Below, in pieces: positions 1 to 7,616 of a stretch of DNA of 7,739 bases. The stretch is from an uncultured Pseudomonadota bacterium (lineage in GTDB: Bacteria > Pseudomonadota > Gammaproteobacteria > Burkholderiales > Methylophilaceae), in contig CAINWC010000369.1 of assembly GCA_903854305.1 (NCBI GenBank), forward strand, positions 1-7,739, read 5' to 3'. Under the pieces are notes generated by a model. That model was not told where the DNA came from. It did not search any database and worked only from the letters and a program-made list of their open reading frames with translations. Position numbers and translations under genes: made by a program. How positions within the stretch are numbered: the stretch's first letter is position 1; the number at the start of each line of letters is the position of its first letter.

Positions 1-1
1 G

Positions 2-1327
2 CACGGTCTTTACAAACCGATTCCAAGTAAATTCAAAGACTACATTGCGATTCCCAAAGCCAATGGTTATCAGTCTTTACATACCACTTTATTTGGTCCG
101 TTTGGCACCCCTATAGAGGTGCAAATCCGAAGCGCTGAGATGCATAATATTGCCGATGCTGGCGTGGCCGCCCACTGGTTATATAAATCAAGCGATGCGC
201 AGTTAACCGCATTGCAGCAGCAAACACATCAATGGTTGCAGCGTTTGCTAGAGATTCAAAGCGAAAGTGCCGATTCACTCGACTTTCTTGAGCATCTTAA
301 AATTGATCTGTTTCCAGATGAAGTTTACGTATTTACGCCAAAAGGTAAGATTTTAGCCTTGCCAAAAGGCGCTACTGCCGTTGATTTTGCTTATGCGGTA
401 CATTCCGATGTCGGTAATTCATGCGTGGCGGTGCGTATCAATCAAGACTTAGCGCCCCTGCGAACTGAGCTGCATAATGGCGACCATGTTGAAATTATCA
501 CGGGCGCACTCGCCAAACCAAATCCAGCATGGCTTAACTATGTAGTCACGGGCAGGGCGCGTGCGCATATTCGCCACTTTTTAAAATCACAGCAATCAAC
601 CGAGTCTGGTCATTTAGGTGAGCGCTTACTGAATAAAGCCTTGCGTGCCTTGCATGTAGAGCCTAACCAAATTACTGAGGCACATTGGCAGAAGCTGATC
701 CGTGATTATGGACTCAAAAAGAAATCTGAAATTTTGACCGATATTGGTTTGGGTAAACGTCAAAATGTAATGGTGGCGCACCAACTGTTAGCCATGACAG
801 ATGAAAACTTAGAAAAGCACACCAAGTTACCGCCGAAGTCATTAGATACTATTACGATTCATGGTACCGAGGGTATGGCCGTACAATTTGCGCAATGCTG
901 CCGACCGATTCCAGGCGACCCGATTTTAGGCTTTATCAACAAAGACAAAGGCTTGGTGATTCATACGCACGATTGTCCTAGCGTGAGTAAGTTCAAGCTA
1001 GACCCAGATAAATGGCTGGATGTTGAATGGGAGCCAGATAGCCAGCGACTATTTAAAACTAACCTTAACTTAACCGTGGCAAATCAGCCTGGTATGTTGG
1101 CTAAAATTGCGTCAGGCATCGCTGATGCAGGTTCTAATATTGATAATGTGAGCGTTGAAGAAGCTGACGGCAGCGCTTACGCAAACCTTTACTTTACCGT
1201 GCAAGTTAAAAACCGCATCCACTTGGCGGATTTAATGCGCGGTTTACGTAAAATACCCGATGTGGTGCGTATTAACCGAACCAAAGGGAATGCTCCGGGT
1301 AATGGTGCTAAAAAGTCATCTCAATAG
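2..1327 (+). CDS. spoT: Bifunctional (p)ppGpp synthetase/hydrolase, SpoT/Rel type (5' partial)
   Basis: The reading frame is open from base 2, so the gene enters from the left; the GTG at 119 is internal. The visible 441 residues carry the end of the synthetase domain (about 1-65, including the PKANGYQSLHT and GVAAHW blocks). Next come a TGS domain (about 100-165, starting DLFPDEVYVFTPKG), a helical linker, the zinc-finger/CC domain with Cys299-Cys300 (QFAQCCRPIPGD), and a C-terminal ACT domain (about 352-428). The family makes and hydrolyses the alarmone (p)ppGpp; the C-terminal half senses ribosome and metabolic state. The N-terminal HD hydrolase domain lies outside the window, so hydrolase activity is inferred. 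A basic KFKD (residues 10-13) sits where bifunctional enzymes have RxKD and monofunctional RelA has ExDD, which favours SpoT/Rel over RelA. The stop codon directly abuts the next gene, suggesting an operon with the peroxiredoxin gene and recG. Confidence 0.95.
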   Translation, partial: HGLYKPIPSKFKDYIAIPKANGYQSLHTTLFGPFGTPIEVQIRSAEMHNIADAGVAAHWLYKSSDAQLTALQQQTHQWLQRLLEIQSESADSLDFLEHLKIDLFPDEVYVFTPKGKILALPKGATAVDFAYAVHSDVGNSCVAVRINQDLAPLRTELHNGDHVEIITGALAKPNPAWLNYVVTGRARAHIRHFLKSQQSTESGHLGERLLNKALRALHVEPNQITEAHWQKLIRDYGLKKKSEILTDIGLGKRQNVMVAHQLLAMTDENLEKHTKLPPKSLDTITIHGTEGMAVQFAQCCRPIPGDPILGFINKDKGLVIHTHDCPSVSKFKLDPDKWLDVEWEPDSQRLFKTNLNLTVANQPGMLAKIASGIADAGSNIDNVSVEEADGSAYANLYFTVQVKNRIHLADLMRGLRKIPDVVRINRTKGNAPGNGAKKSSQ

Positions 1328-1900
1328 TTGCGCATGATTAAGTCGCTTAATGTTTTGCCTGAAGGCTTGCCCGTCCCAGTGGATGATGGAATGGCGGTGC
1401 ATCTAGAGGGCATGCACTTACCACCGATAACATTAACTTCAACAAATGGTGCTGCCGTTAATTTGGCGACGATTCAAAATAAGCTCGTTATCTATGTTTA
1501 TCCACTGACTGGCCGCCCAGAAGTTGCCTTGCCAGAAGGTTGGGACGAAATTCCAGGAGCACGTGGATGTACCCCACAGGCATGCGATTTTAGTCATCAC
1601 TATGCAGCGTTGCAGCATTTAAACGCGATGGTTTACGGATTAAGCTCACAAACAACCGACTATCAAGCAGAACTCAAAAATCGTTTACATCTACCTTTTG
1701 ATTTACTCAGTGACAGTGATTTCCAATTAAAAAATGCATTGAATTTACCCGTATTTAACATAGGTGAACTGCTGCTATATAAACGGCTAACGCTGATAGT
1801 CGAGAAGAATGTTATTAGAAAAGTTTTTTACCCAGTTTTTCCGCCGAATGAAAATGCAAAACAAGTGATTGATTGGTTAAAAAGTCACTCAATGGCATGA
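1328..1900 (+). CDS. Peroxiredoxin, AhpC/TSA (BCP-like) family
   Basis: The product is a predicted cytoplasmic thiol peroxidase of about 188-190 residues with no signal peptide. The block GCTPQACDF (Cys81 and Cys86, numbered from the TTG) matches the BCP/PrxQ pattern GCTxxAC, where the first Cys is peroxidatic and the second, five residues on, can resolve the disulfide. A thioredoxin-fold strand (KLVIYVYPLTG, 52-62), the GLSSQ block and LPFDLLSD (about 122-129) also fit the family. An insert of about 15 residues separates the YP strand from the active-site Cys, and the usual Thr three residues before it is Ala78. The start is uncertain: TTG 1328 directly follows the spoT stop, and ATG 1334 is equally in frame and perhaps likelier; neither has a clear Shine-Dalgarno sequence. 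The ATG at 1391 would cut into the conserved N-terminus. Its stop overlaps the recG start. The peroxide substrate and reductant cannot be told from sequence. Confidence 0.88.
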   Translation: MRMIKSLNVLPEGLPVPVDDGMAVHLEGMHLPPITLTSTNGAAVNLATIQNKLVIYVYPLTGRPEVALPEGWDEIPGARGCTPQACDFSHHYAALQHLNAMVYGLSSQTTDYQAELKNRLHLPFDLLSDSDFQLKNALNLPVFNIGELLLYKRLTLIVEKNVIRKVFYPVFPPNENAKQVIDWLKSHSMA

Positions 1901-3936
1901 CCGCTCTTTCCGAAATAAAGGCTTTCAGCAAGCCGCTTATTGCCAACTTAAACAAGCTTGGCATCAACACTGTTCAGGCTTTATTGCTGCATCTTCCGTT
2001 GCGTTACATCGATGAAACGCATCTAACTGCTGTGCGAGATTTACGTGTTGGCGAGGCTGCACAACTTGAAGGTGAAATCGTGCATGCCGAGGTTGCCTAT
2101 AAGCCACGCAAAGCTTTAATTGCCAGATTAGAAGACGCTAGTGGTCAGCTAACGCTACGTTTTTTACATTTTTACCCTAGCCAAATTTCTGCGCTTAAAG
2201 TGGGTAATAAAATACGCGTTTACGGTGAAGTACGTAGCGGCTTTTTTGGCTATGAAATGGTGCATCCTACCTGTAAAGCTGTCGGCGAAAAAACCGTGGT
2301 GGCAGAAACCTTAACGCCAGTTTATCCAACCGTTGCAGGTCTCACGCAAGGTAGTTTACGCAAAGCGATTGCCATTGCTTTAAAACAAAACGGTTTAAAT
2401 GAAACGCTGCCGGCGAGTGTTTACAAAAATTTTAACTTTCCTAATTTTGCTGTCAGCCTGCAAGATTTACACAATCCGCCACCAGAGACTGATTTACAAG
2501 CGCTAGAAGACAAAGTAACGCCGGCATGGCAACGGCTAGCGTTTGATGAATTACTCGCGCAGCAGCTTTCTATGCGTAAACACTATGCGCGTCGTCGTAG
2601 TGTGAATGCGCCGCAATTTAAGCCTTCTAAACAATTGGTTTCTGGTTTGCTTAAAAGCCTGCCATTTGCTTTAACGCAAGCGCAGCAAAAAGTGGCGGTT
2701 GAGATTGAACGAGATTTAACGCAGCCACATCCAATGCAACGACTATTACAGGGCGATGTCGGCAGTGGTAAAACAATCGTGGCGTGTATGGCGGCTTTGC
2801 AAAGTATTGAAAACGGTTGGCAGGTAGCGTTAATGGCACCCACAGAAATATTGGCCGAACAGCATTATCGAAAAATGTTAGGTTGGTTAACGCCGCTTAA
2901 TATTCAAATTGCCTGGTTAACTGGCAGCCAATCCAAAAAAGACCGCATAGTATCGCTAGAATCTATGGCAAGCGGCAGAGCGCAGTTGGTTGTCGGCACC
3001 CATGCCTTGTTTCAAGAGGCCGTTCAATTCAAAAATCTCGGGTTGGCGATTATTGATGAGCAACACAGGTTTGGCGTGCAGCAACGTTTGGCTTTACGTC
3101 AAAAGGGGCAGCCAGAGCCGCATCAGTTGATGATGACCGCCACGCCTATTCCACGTACGCTATCCATGAGTTATTACGCAGACTTGGATGTATCCGTCAT
3201 TGATGAATTACCGCCCGGGCGCACGCCGATTGTGACTAAGCTAGTTTCAGATATACGCCGTGATGAGATCTTGCAGCGTGTGCGAGAGTCTTGCGCACAA
3301 GGCAACCAAGCCTACTGGGTATGCCCGTTGATCGAAGAGTCAGAAGCATTGCAATTAGCAACAGCGAATGACACTTACGCGTTAATGCAGAGTGAGTTTC
3401 CTGAACTAAACATTGGTTTGGTGCATGGCCGCATGAAGTCGGCAGAAAAGCAGGCAGTGATGGCGGCGTTTAGTGCGGGTGATTTGCAGTTGCTAGTCGC
3501 CACTACGGTGATTGAAGTTGGTGTAGACGTGCCTAATGCGAGTTTAATGGTCATTGAGCATGCCGAACGCATGGGTTTGAGTCAATTGCATCAGCTTCGT
3601 GGTCGCGTCGGCCGTGGTGCTGCAAAAAGCACTTGCATCCTGCTTTATCAAAATAAGTTATCTGAAACTGCCCGTGCACGGTTAAAAGTGATTTATGAAA
3701 GTAACGATGGCTTTGTGATTGCTCAGGCCGACCTTAATTTACGCGGTCCAGGTGAATTTTTAGGCGTACGGCAAAGCGGCGTGCCGATGTTGAAAATTGC
3801 TGATTTAAGCCGTGATGCAACGTTGTTGGAAGCGGCGAAAGCCATTGCAGATCAATTATTAACAACATATCCCGCTGAAGTAGAAAAGCATTTAGATCGA
3901 TGGATGGGCAGTGCGGGTGAGTGGGTAAAAGTTTAA
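1897..3936 (+). CDS. recG: ATP-dependent DNA helicase RecG
   Basis: This 679-residue protein is close to the usual RecG length (about 690). RecG is a superfamily 2 double-stranded DNA translocase that regresses stalled replication forks and processes Holliday junctions and R-loops. An N-terminal OB-fold wedge domain covers about 50-150 and ends near TPVYPT (140-145). The helicase motifs are Walker A GDVGSGKT (286-293, Lys292), the DEQH box (387-390), MTATP (413-417), the motif V region TTVIEVGVDVP, and motif VI QLRGRVGRG (566-574). The C-terminal TRG region, DLNLRGPGEFLG (612-623) followed by RQSG, couples ATP hydrolysis to translocation. The ATG at 1897 is preferred: its ATGA overlaps the stop of the peroxiredoxin gene, implying translational coupling, and the protein then begins MTALSEIKAF. 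An upstream in-frame TTG at 1873 would add eight residues with no support. There is no strong ribosome binding site. All motifs are intact. Confidence 0.97.
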   Translation: MTALSEIKAFSKPLIANLNKLGINTVQALLLHLPLRYIDETHLTAVRDLRVGEAAQLEGEIVHAEVAYKPRKALIARLEDASGQLTLRFLHFYPSQISALKVGNKIRVYGEVRSGFFGYEMVHPTCKAVGEKTVVAETLTPVYPTVAGLTQGSLRKAIAIALKQNGLNETLPASVYKNFNFPNFAVSLQDLHNPPPETDLQALEDKVTPAWQRLAFDELLAQQLSMRKHYARRRSVNAPQFKPSKQLVSGLLKSLPFALTQAQQKVAVEIERDLTQPHPMQRLLQGDVGSGKTIVACMAALQSIENGWQVALMAPTEILAEQHYRKMLGWLTPLNIQIAWLTGSQSKKDRIVSLESMASGRAQLVVGTHALFQEAVQFKNLGLAIIDEQHRFGVQQRLALRQKGQPEPHQLMMTATPIPRTLSMSYYADLDVSVIDELPPGRTPIVTKLVSDIRRDEILQRVRESCAQGNQAYWVCPLIEESEALQLATANDTYALMQSEFPELNIGLVHGRMKSAEKQAVMAAFSAGDLQLLVATTVIEVGVDVPNASLMVIEHAERMGLSQLHQLRGRVGRGAAKSTCILLYQNKLSETARARLKVIYESNDGFVIAQADLNLRGPGEFLGVRQSGVPMLKIADLSRDATLLEAAKAIADQLLTTYPAEVEKHLDRWMGSAGEWVKV

Positions 3937-3944
3937 GCACATGC

Positions 3945-3961
3945 TTTACAACCCTTGTAAA
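3945..3961 (+). other. Short perfect inverted repeat after recG
   Basis: TTTACAA (3945-3951) and TTGTAAA (3955-3961) form a perfect 7-bp stem with a CCC loop, 8 bp after the recG stop. Flanking ACA/TGT bases could extend it past a bulge. The stem is AT-rich and no T-run follows on either strand, so it is not a convincing intrinsic terminator. It could instead mark the 3' end of the recG message after Rho termination or trimming, or be an operator for the promoter just downstream. It is reported as a visible structure with no assigned role. Confidence 0.45.
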
Positions 3962-3963
3962 TG

Positions 3964-3993
3964 TTATCTAGAAGGACATCGATTATTTATAAT
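3964..3993 (+). promoter_or_regulatory. Putative sigma-70 promoter for ubiC-ubiA
   Basis: A perfect -10 hexamer TATAAT lies at 3988-3993. Upstream with an 18-bp spacer is TTATCT (3964-3969), a weak -35 match (3 of 6). Transcription would start near 4000 and give a leader of about 50-70 nt before ubiC. The position, in the only sizeable gap between recG and ubiC, fits a dedicated ubi promoter. The -10 lies inside the small palindrome ATTAT-TT-ATAAT (3982-3993), so part of the match may come from AT richness. Confidence 0.45.
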
Positions 3994-4053
3994 TGTTAAG
4001 GTTGAAATTTTGGCTGTCAACTAACGCGACCTAACCATAAACGTATCACTCGT

Positions 4054-4620
4054 TTGTGCGATAATTCACCAGTGAAAATTCAACAAAATAGCGCTCAATC
4101 GCACCATGGCTGGCTTAAAAAGCCAAGGGTAAGCTTAGCCTATCGACATTGGTTAATTGATAACGGCTCGCTCACGGCGCGTTTGCAAAAACGGTACACG
4201 CATTTTTCAGTTAAGGCTGTAGCTATTAAATACGCAAAACCAAATCAAGATGAAGCCGCTTTATTGCGCCAACCAAGCCATAAAACGGCTTTGATACGGG
4301 AGGTGTTGCTTATAGGGGATAGCCTGCCTGTGGTATTTGCCCATAGCGTGCTACCAAGAGCATGCCTGCGAGGCTTATGGAATGGACTTGGTAGACTAGG
4401 CAGTAAACCGCTTGGGGCAACTTTGTTTGCTAATCCTAAAGTAAAACGCACGCCGCTAAGCTATAAAAAGCTAACATCTAACCACATGCTTTATGAGCAT
4501 GCGACGCGACATTTATCGCAGAAGCCACGCTACTTATGGGCGCGACGTTCAATTTTTAGCTTAAATTGCGCTAGTATTATGGTTACAGAGGTATTTTTGC
4601 CACAATTACTTGCGACATAA
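4054..4620 (+). CDS. ubiC: Chorismate lyase (chorismate--pyruvate lyase)
   Basis: UbiC removes pyruvate from chorismate to give 4-hydroxybenzoate, the first committed step of ubiquinone synthesis in the cytoplasm. Family signatures are present: LIREVLL with Arg82 (numbered from the TTG; equivalent to the catalytic Arg of the E. coli TREILL-type block), LGSKPLGATLF, LWARRS, and TEVFLP with Glu179 near the C-terminus. The 188-residue reading is longer than the usual 165 or so, and similarity begins only at about Trp20. There is no in-frame ATG before codon 148. The start must therefore be TTG 4054, GTG 4072 (182 residues) or another rare codon; neither candidate has a clear Shine-Dalgarno sequence. 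An in-frame stop at 4003 limits upstream extension. ubiA follows 8 bp downstream and supplies the next enzyme. The identity is secure; the exact start is not. Confidence 0.9.
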   Translation: MCDNSPVKIQQNSAQSHHGWLKKPRVSLAYRHWLIDNGSLTARLQKRYTHFSVKAVAIKYAKPNQDEAALLRQPSHKTALIREVLLIGDSLPVVFAHSVLPRACLRGLWNGLGRLGSKPLGATLFANPKVKRTPLSYKKLTSNHMLYEHATRHLSQKPRYLWARRSIFSLNCASIMVTEVFLPQLLAT

Positions 4621-4628
4621 GCTTCATC

Positions 4629-5510
4629 ATGAATATGCAAAAAATCATCCAAAAAATAGATGCTTATGAACGCTTAATGCGTCTAGATAAACCCATTGGT
4701 ATATTGTTGTTGTTGTGGCCAACGCTATGGGCGCTACTCATTGCTGGTCGCGGCAAACCTGATTGGATAGTCACGTTGATATTTGTCACCGGTACAGTGC
4801 TAATGCGTAGCGCTGGCTGTGTAATGAACGATATTGCTGATAGTAAATATGATGGCTTGGTCGCGCGTACGCAACATCGCCCATTGGTGACAAAGGAAGT
4901 CAGTAAAAAAGAGGCTTATATACTTGCGGCTATGCTCAGTTTAGCCGCGTTCGGCTTGGTTTGTACGCTTAATGCGCTGACCATTAAATTGTCTCTATTG
5001 GCACTGATATTAGCCGCGAGCTATCCGTTTACCAAACGCTTTTTTGCCATTCCACAAGCATATTTAGGCATTGCATTCGGTTGGGGTATCCCAATGACAT
5101 TCGCCGCAATCTTAGGATTTATTCCACCCATTGCATGGGTTTTATTGTCGGCTAATATCTGTTGGGCGATTGCTTACGACACAGAATATGCAATGGTGGA
5201 CCGTGAAGATGATCTAAAGATTGACATCAAGTCTTCTGCAATCACTTTTGGTCGTTTTGATGTGGTTGCCGTCATGATTTGTTATGGATTTACGCTGCTT
5301 ATGTTAACGCTTGCGGGTAAGTGGCTAGCCATGGGTTACGTCTATTATTTTGCTTTAGTGGTTGCGGCTGGGCTTGTCACAAATCATTATATTTTGATAC
5401 GTAAGCGTGAGAAAATAAATTGTTTTAAAGCGTTTTTAGGGAATAATTGGTTTGGTTTTGCCGTGTTTATCGGCTTTGTGGCTCAGTATCTAATGCCAAG
5501 TTTAAGTTAG
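4629..5510 (+). CDS. ubiA: 4-hydroxybenzoate polyprenyltransferase
   Basis: This integral membrane prenyltransferase attaches a polyprenyl chain from its diphosphate to the 3-position of 4-hydroxybenzoate, directly after UbiC in ubiquinone synthesis. The 293 residues match family length (about 290). Both Mg-diphosphate-binding aspartate motifs are intact: NDIADSKYD (67-75; Asp68, Asp71, Asp75) and YDTEYAMVDREDD (183-195; Asp184, Asp191, Asp195). The N-terminal RLDKPIGILLLLWPTLWAL block is typical. Multiple hydrophobic segments (for example about 23-39, 98-130, 143-181 and 210-250) fit the nine-helix UbiA fold. ATG 4629 is 8 bp after the ubiC stop, with a second in-frame ATG two codons later (4635); the ribosome binding site is weak. 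It is likely co-transcribed with ubiC. Prenyl chain length cannot be read from sequence. Confidence 0.96.
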   Translation: MNMQKIIQKIDAYERLMRLDKPIGILLLLWPTLWALLIAGRGKPDWIVTLIFVTGTVLMRSAGCVMNDIADSKYDGLVARTQHRPLVTKEVSKKEAYILAAMLSLAAFGLVCTLNALTIKLSLLALILAASYPFTKRFFAIPQAYLGIAFGWGIPMTFAAILGFIPPIAWVLLSANICWAIAYDTEYAMVDREDDLKIDIKSSAITFGRFDVVAVMICYGFTLLMLTLAGKWLAMGYVYYFALVVAAGLVTNHYILIRKREKINCFKAFLGNNWFGFAVFIGFVAQYLMPSLS

Positions 5511-5536
5511 ATTAGTGGTGTACTACAATAATCTAA
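5507..5536 (+). terminator. Hairpin between convergent ubiA and the FimV-family gene (possible terminator)
   Basis: TTAGATTA (5507-5514) pairs perfectly with TAATCTAA (5529-5536). Inside, GTGG (5515-5518) pairs with CTAC (5523-5526) through one G-U pair, leaving a TGTA loop and an AA bulge: about 12 bp in all. The ubiA stop codon (5508-5510) lies in the left arm. This is the obvious place to end both convergent transcripts. However, no strong T-run follows on either strand (only GGTTTTA about 10 bases on for the + strand), so intrinsic termination would be weak. Confidence 0.5.
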
Positions 5537-5575
5537 CTCAATCTGGTTTTACATGAGAAAAACGAGCGGATGCAT

Positions 5576-7616
5576 TTATTTTGAGCTAATTTCATCAGGG
5601 TTCGCCGGTAAATCCCACTCAATGACGTTTGCCTGCGTTTGTTTTTTTGCTTTAGTTTTTGCTGGCGGTTTGCTTTTAAATAGATCAAGTTCAATATTTT
5701 CATCGACTTCACGTGCTGAAAAAGTACTGCTTCCAATCACTATTTCTTCATCGACTATATTGATTTCTGGTGCTGATTCTAAATCAATCTGATATCCCGG
5801 CGTTGAAATGTCAATGTCATCCGTATGAAACGCATCATCAATTTTTATTGATTGAGCACTTTGCAGAAGGGTTGATTTTGACGTATCAATATCATCGTTT
5901 AGCGCCAGTGTTTTTTCGGCATTTAGAAGCATTCCCGCGTCATAAGAGGGCGCGGATTGAGATGGAATATTTTCTACAGGTACACTTGGCTGGGCGGGAA
6001 TGGCATTATCAGCTCCATTTTTTGAGGTATTTGGCGCATTAAACAATGATTCTGAAATATCCAAAGGCTCAATGTCGGTAAACATCGCCTCATTTAACGT
6101 TACTTTATCTAAAGTAGATTTAGTTGCATCTGGATGATAAAAACTATGCTGGTGCGCTAAATTGCTTGGTGGGTTTAGCATTTCTGCAATTTGCTTTAGG
6201 AAAAATAACTCTTCAAACGTATTCCGTTCAAAACCTTCCCTTGGTTGCGAACTTTTGTTGTAAATTAAATCGCTTAAGAACCCAACGGCAAATGGAGAGC
6301 CCCACACCCCTTCTAATCGGGCAACGATGTACGGGTAATCTTCAATCGTGGACGTATCGCTGATTACTGCATCGGTAAAGCTCGGCAGCTTGATGTTAAA
6401 AAATTGTTTACACTCTAGCGCCGCAGCGTCATATTCTGAGGCGGAGCCATCTTTGGCCAAAAGAGCCAAAAGTTTTAACCATATGGCAGGTGACTCCGTT
6501 GGAAAGTCGCTTAGATAGTTTTGCAATAATTGAATAGCCAACATAGGGCGACCATGGGCAATAAATACCTCTACATTGTCTAGAATGCTTTCATGTTCGT
6601 CATCATCGTCAGTTATTTTGGTGGCATTATCAAATACAGTGCCTCTATTTACGCTATATGTCGAATCGTAACTTTCCTTGCTAAATATGGCTGGCTCTGC
6701 GCTTGGTGAGGTGTTTTGAGGGGGGGTCTCAGACTTTACTTCGGTGGCATCAACATCAAACCAGCTCGCTTGCTCATTATCTAAACGATTGGATGTCATT
6801 TTACGGCGCAGCCATTCAGCACAGGCTAGGGCGCTAACAAGGCCAAGTGTTATGAGTAAGTATTGAAGCCAGTTTGATTGAAATGCAGTAAAACTGAATC
6901 CTTCATTTTTAGCTTTTTCAGCTTCAGTCACTAACTGTGTATTTCGTAATTGCAGGCTAATAATTTGTTTTTCTAAATGCGCTAAGCGATTCGTCATTAC
7001 CATGACTTCATCCATGACTTCCTCAGTACCTAATGGGGGCGTCAGTGGTTCGATTCTCGCAAGGTCAATCTGAGTCTCTAATCGTAGCGATAAGCTGGGC
7101 TTAGTCGTATCTTTGGTTGAGTTTTCGTTACCCCCAGAAATCACAAGATAGGATTTGTCGGTTGCATTTTTGCTAGATGGATTGTTCGCACTCTTGTCTT
7201 GCGTGTTCGAAGTTTGTTTCGTGGATGGTGTGGCTTGTGGTTTCCCAGTATAGGCCTCTAATAATTTGCGATCAGCAGAGGACGGTTCGGCTAATATTTT
7301 TTTTGCTTTGTGATGCACTCTAGCTGGCTTATCTAACGTCGGTTCAGTCGACATTTGTGTGCTTGCTGCGCTGATGCTCTCATCAGCAAAGTTGGCCGTG
7401 AATGTTTTTTTATTAGCAAACTTATGGCTAGTTGCGTGGTTTGGTGATTTCTTTATTGGCGACTTGTCTTTATCTTCAATAGTGCTTAAGTCATTCTCTA
7501 AAGTTACAAGTGGTGCTGGGTCTAGTAATAACACATAGTCCCGATTAATATTAGGTCCGCAATTAATCGATACGCGCAAGTTTATAATGGGCTCTGTAAT
7601 CACCTCATTGGTGGTA
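5576..7616 (-). pseudogene. FimV-family membrane protein gene, 5' end removed by IS insertion
   Basis: The frame encodes 675 residues from a GTG at 7603 and ends at the TAA at 5576-5578. Residues 1-33 (ITEPIINLRVSINCGPN, then RDYVLLLDPAP) match the end of the FimV N-terminal domain, which normally follows a signal peptide plus roughly 100 residues; those are absent. Then come a low-complexity Ser/Thr/Lys region (about 35-190), a coiled coil (about 195-233), one membrane helix (about 246-264), an acidic linker, a TPR-like domain (about 337-412) with a conserved-looking extension to 475, and a disordered tail. No LysM motif is visible, nor the usual C-terminal FimV helical domain. FimV proteins are inner-membrane, peptidoglycan-linked factors in polar type IV pilus assembly. 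The frame continues to 7672 only through IS sequence without an ATG, GTG or TTG before 7603, so no normal product is expected. The frame is otherwise intact, suggesting a recent insertion. truA, a common fimV neighbour, is absent, so this may be a paralogue. Confidence 0.8.

Noticed and set aside
119..121. GTG at 119 as the start of the spoT-type gene
   Set aside because: The same frame is open back to base 2 and encodes conserved synthetase-domain sequence (KDYIAIPKANGYQSLHT), so this codon is internal.
1873..1896. TTG 1873 as the recG start
   Set aside because: It would overlap the peroxiredoxin gene by 28 bases and add non-family residues; ATG 1897 with an ATGA overlap is the simpler start.
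2583..3940. Minus-strand open frames inside recG
   Set aside because: They are antisense shadows of a fully intact recG, with no recognisable protein features.
3945..3961. Calling the post-recG hairpin an intrinsic terminator
   Set aside because: The stem is short and AT-rich with no following T-run on either strand.
4245..4451. Minus-strand open frame inside ubiC
   Set aside because: It is an antisense shadow of ubiC with no independent support.
5553..6363. Plus-strand open frames at 5553-5792, 5770-6042 and 6124-6363
   Set aside because: They lie antisense to the FimV-family frame, overlap each other, have no ribosome binding sites and resemble no known family.
7601..7603. GTG 7603 as a genuine start of a complete FimV-like protein
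   Set aside because: It falls inside a conserved part of the FimV N-terminal domain, lacks a spaced Shine-Dalgarno sequence, and would leave a single-pass protein without the usual signal peptide, with IS sequence starting only about 14 bases upstream.
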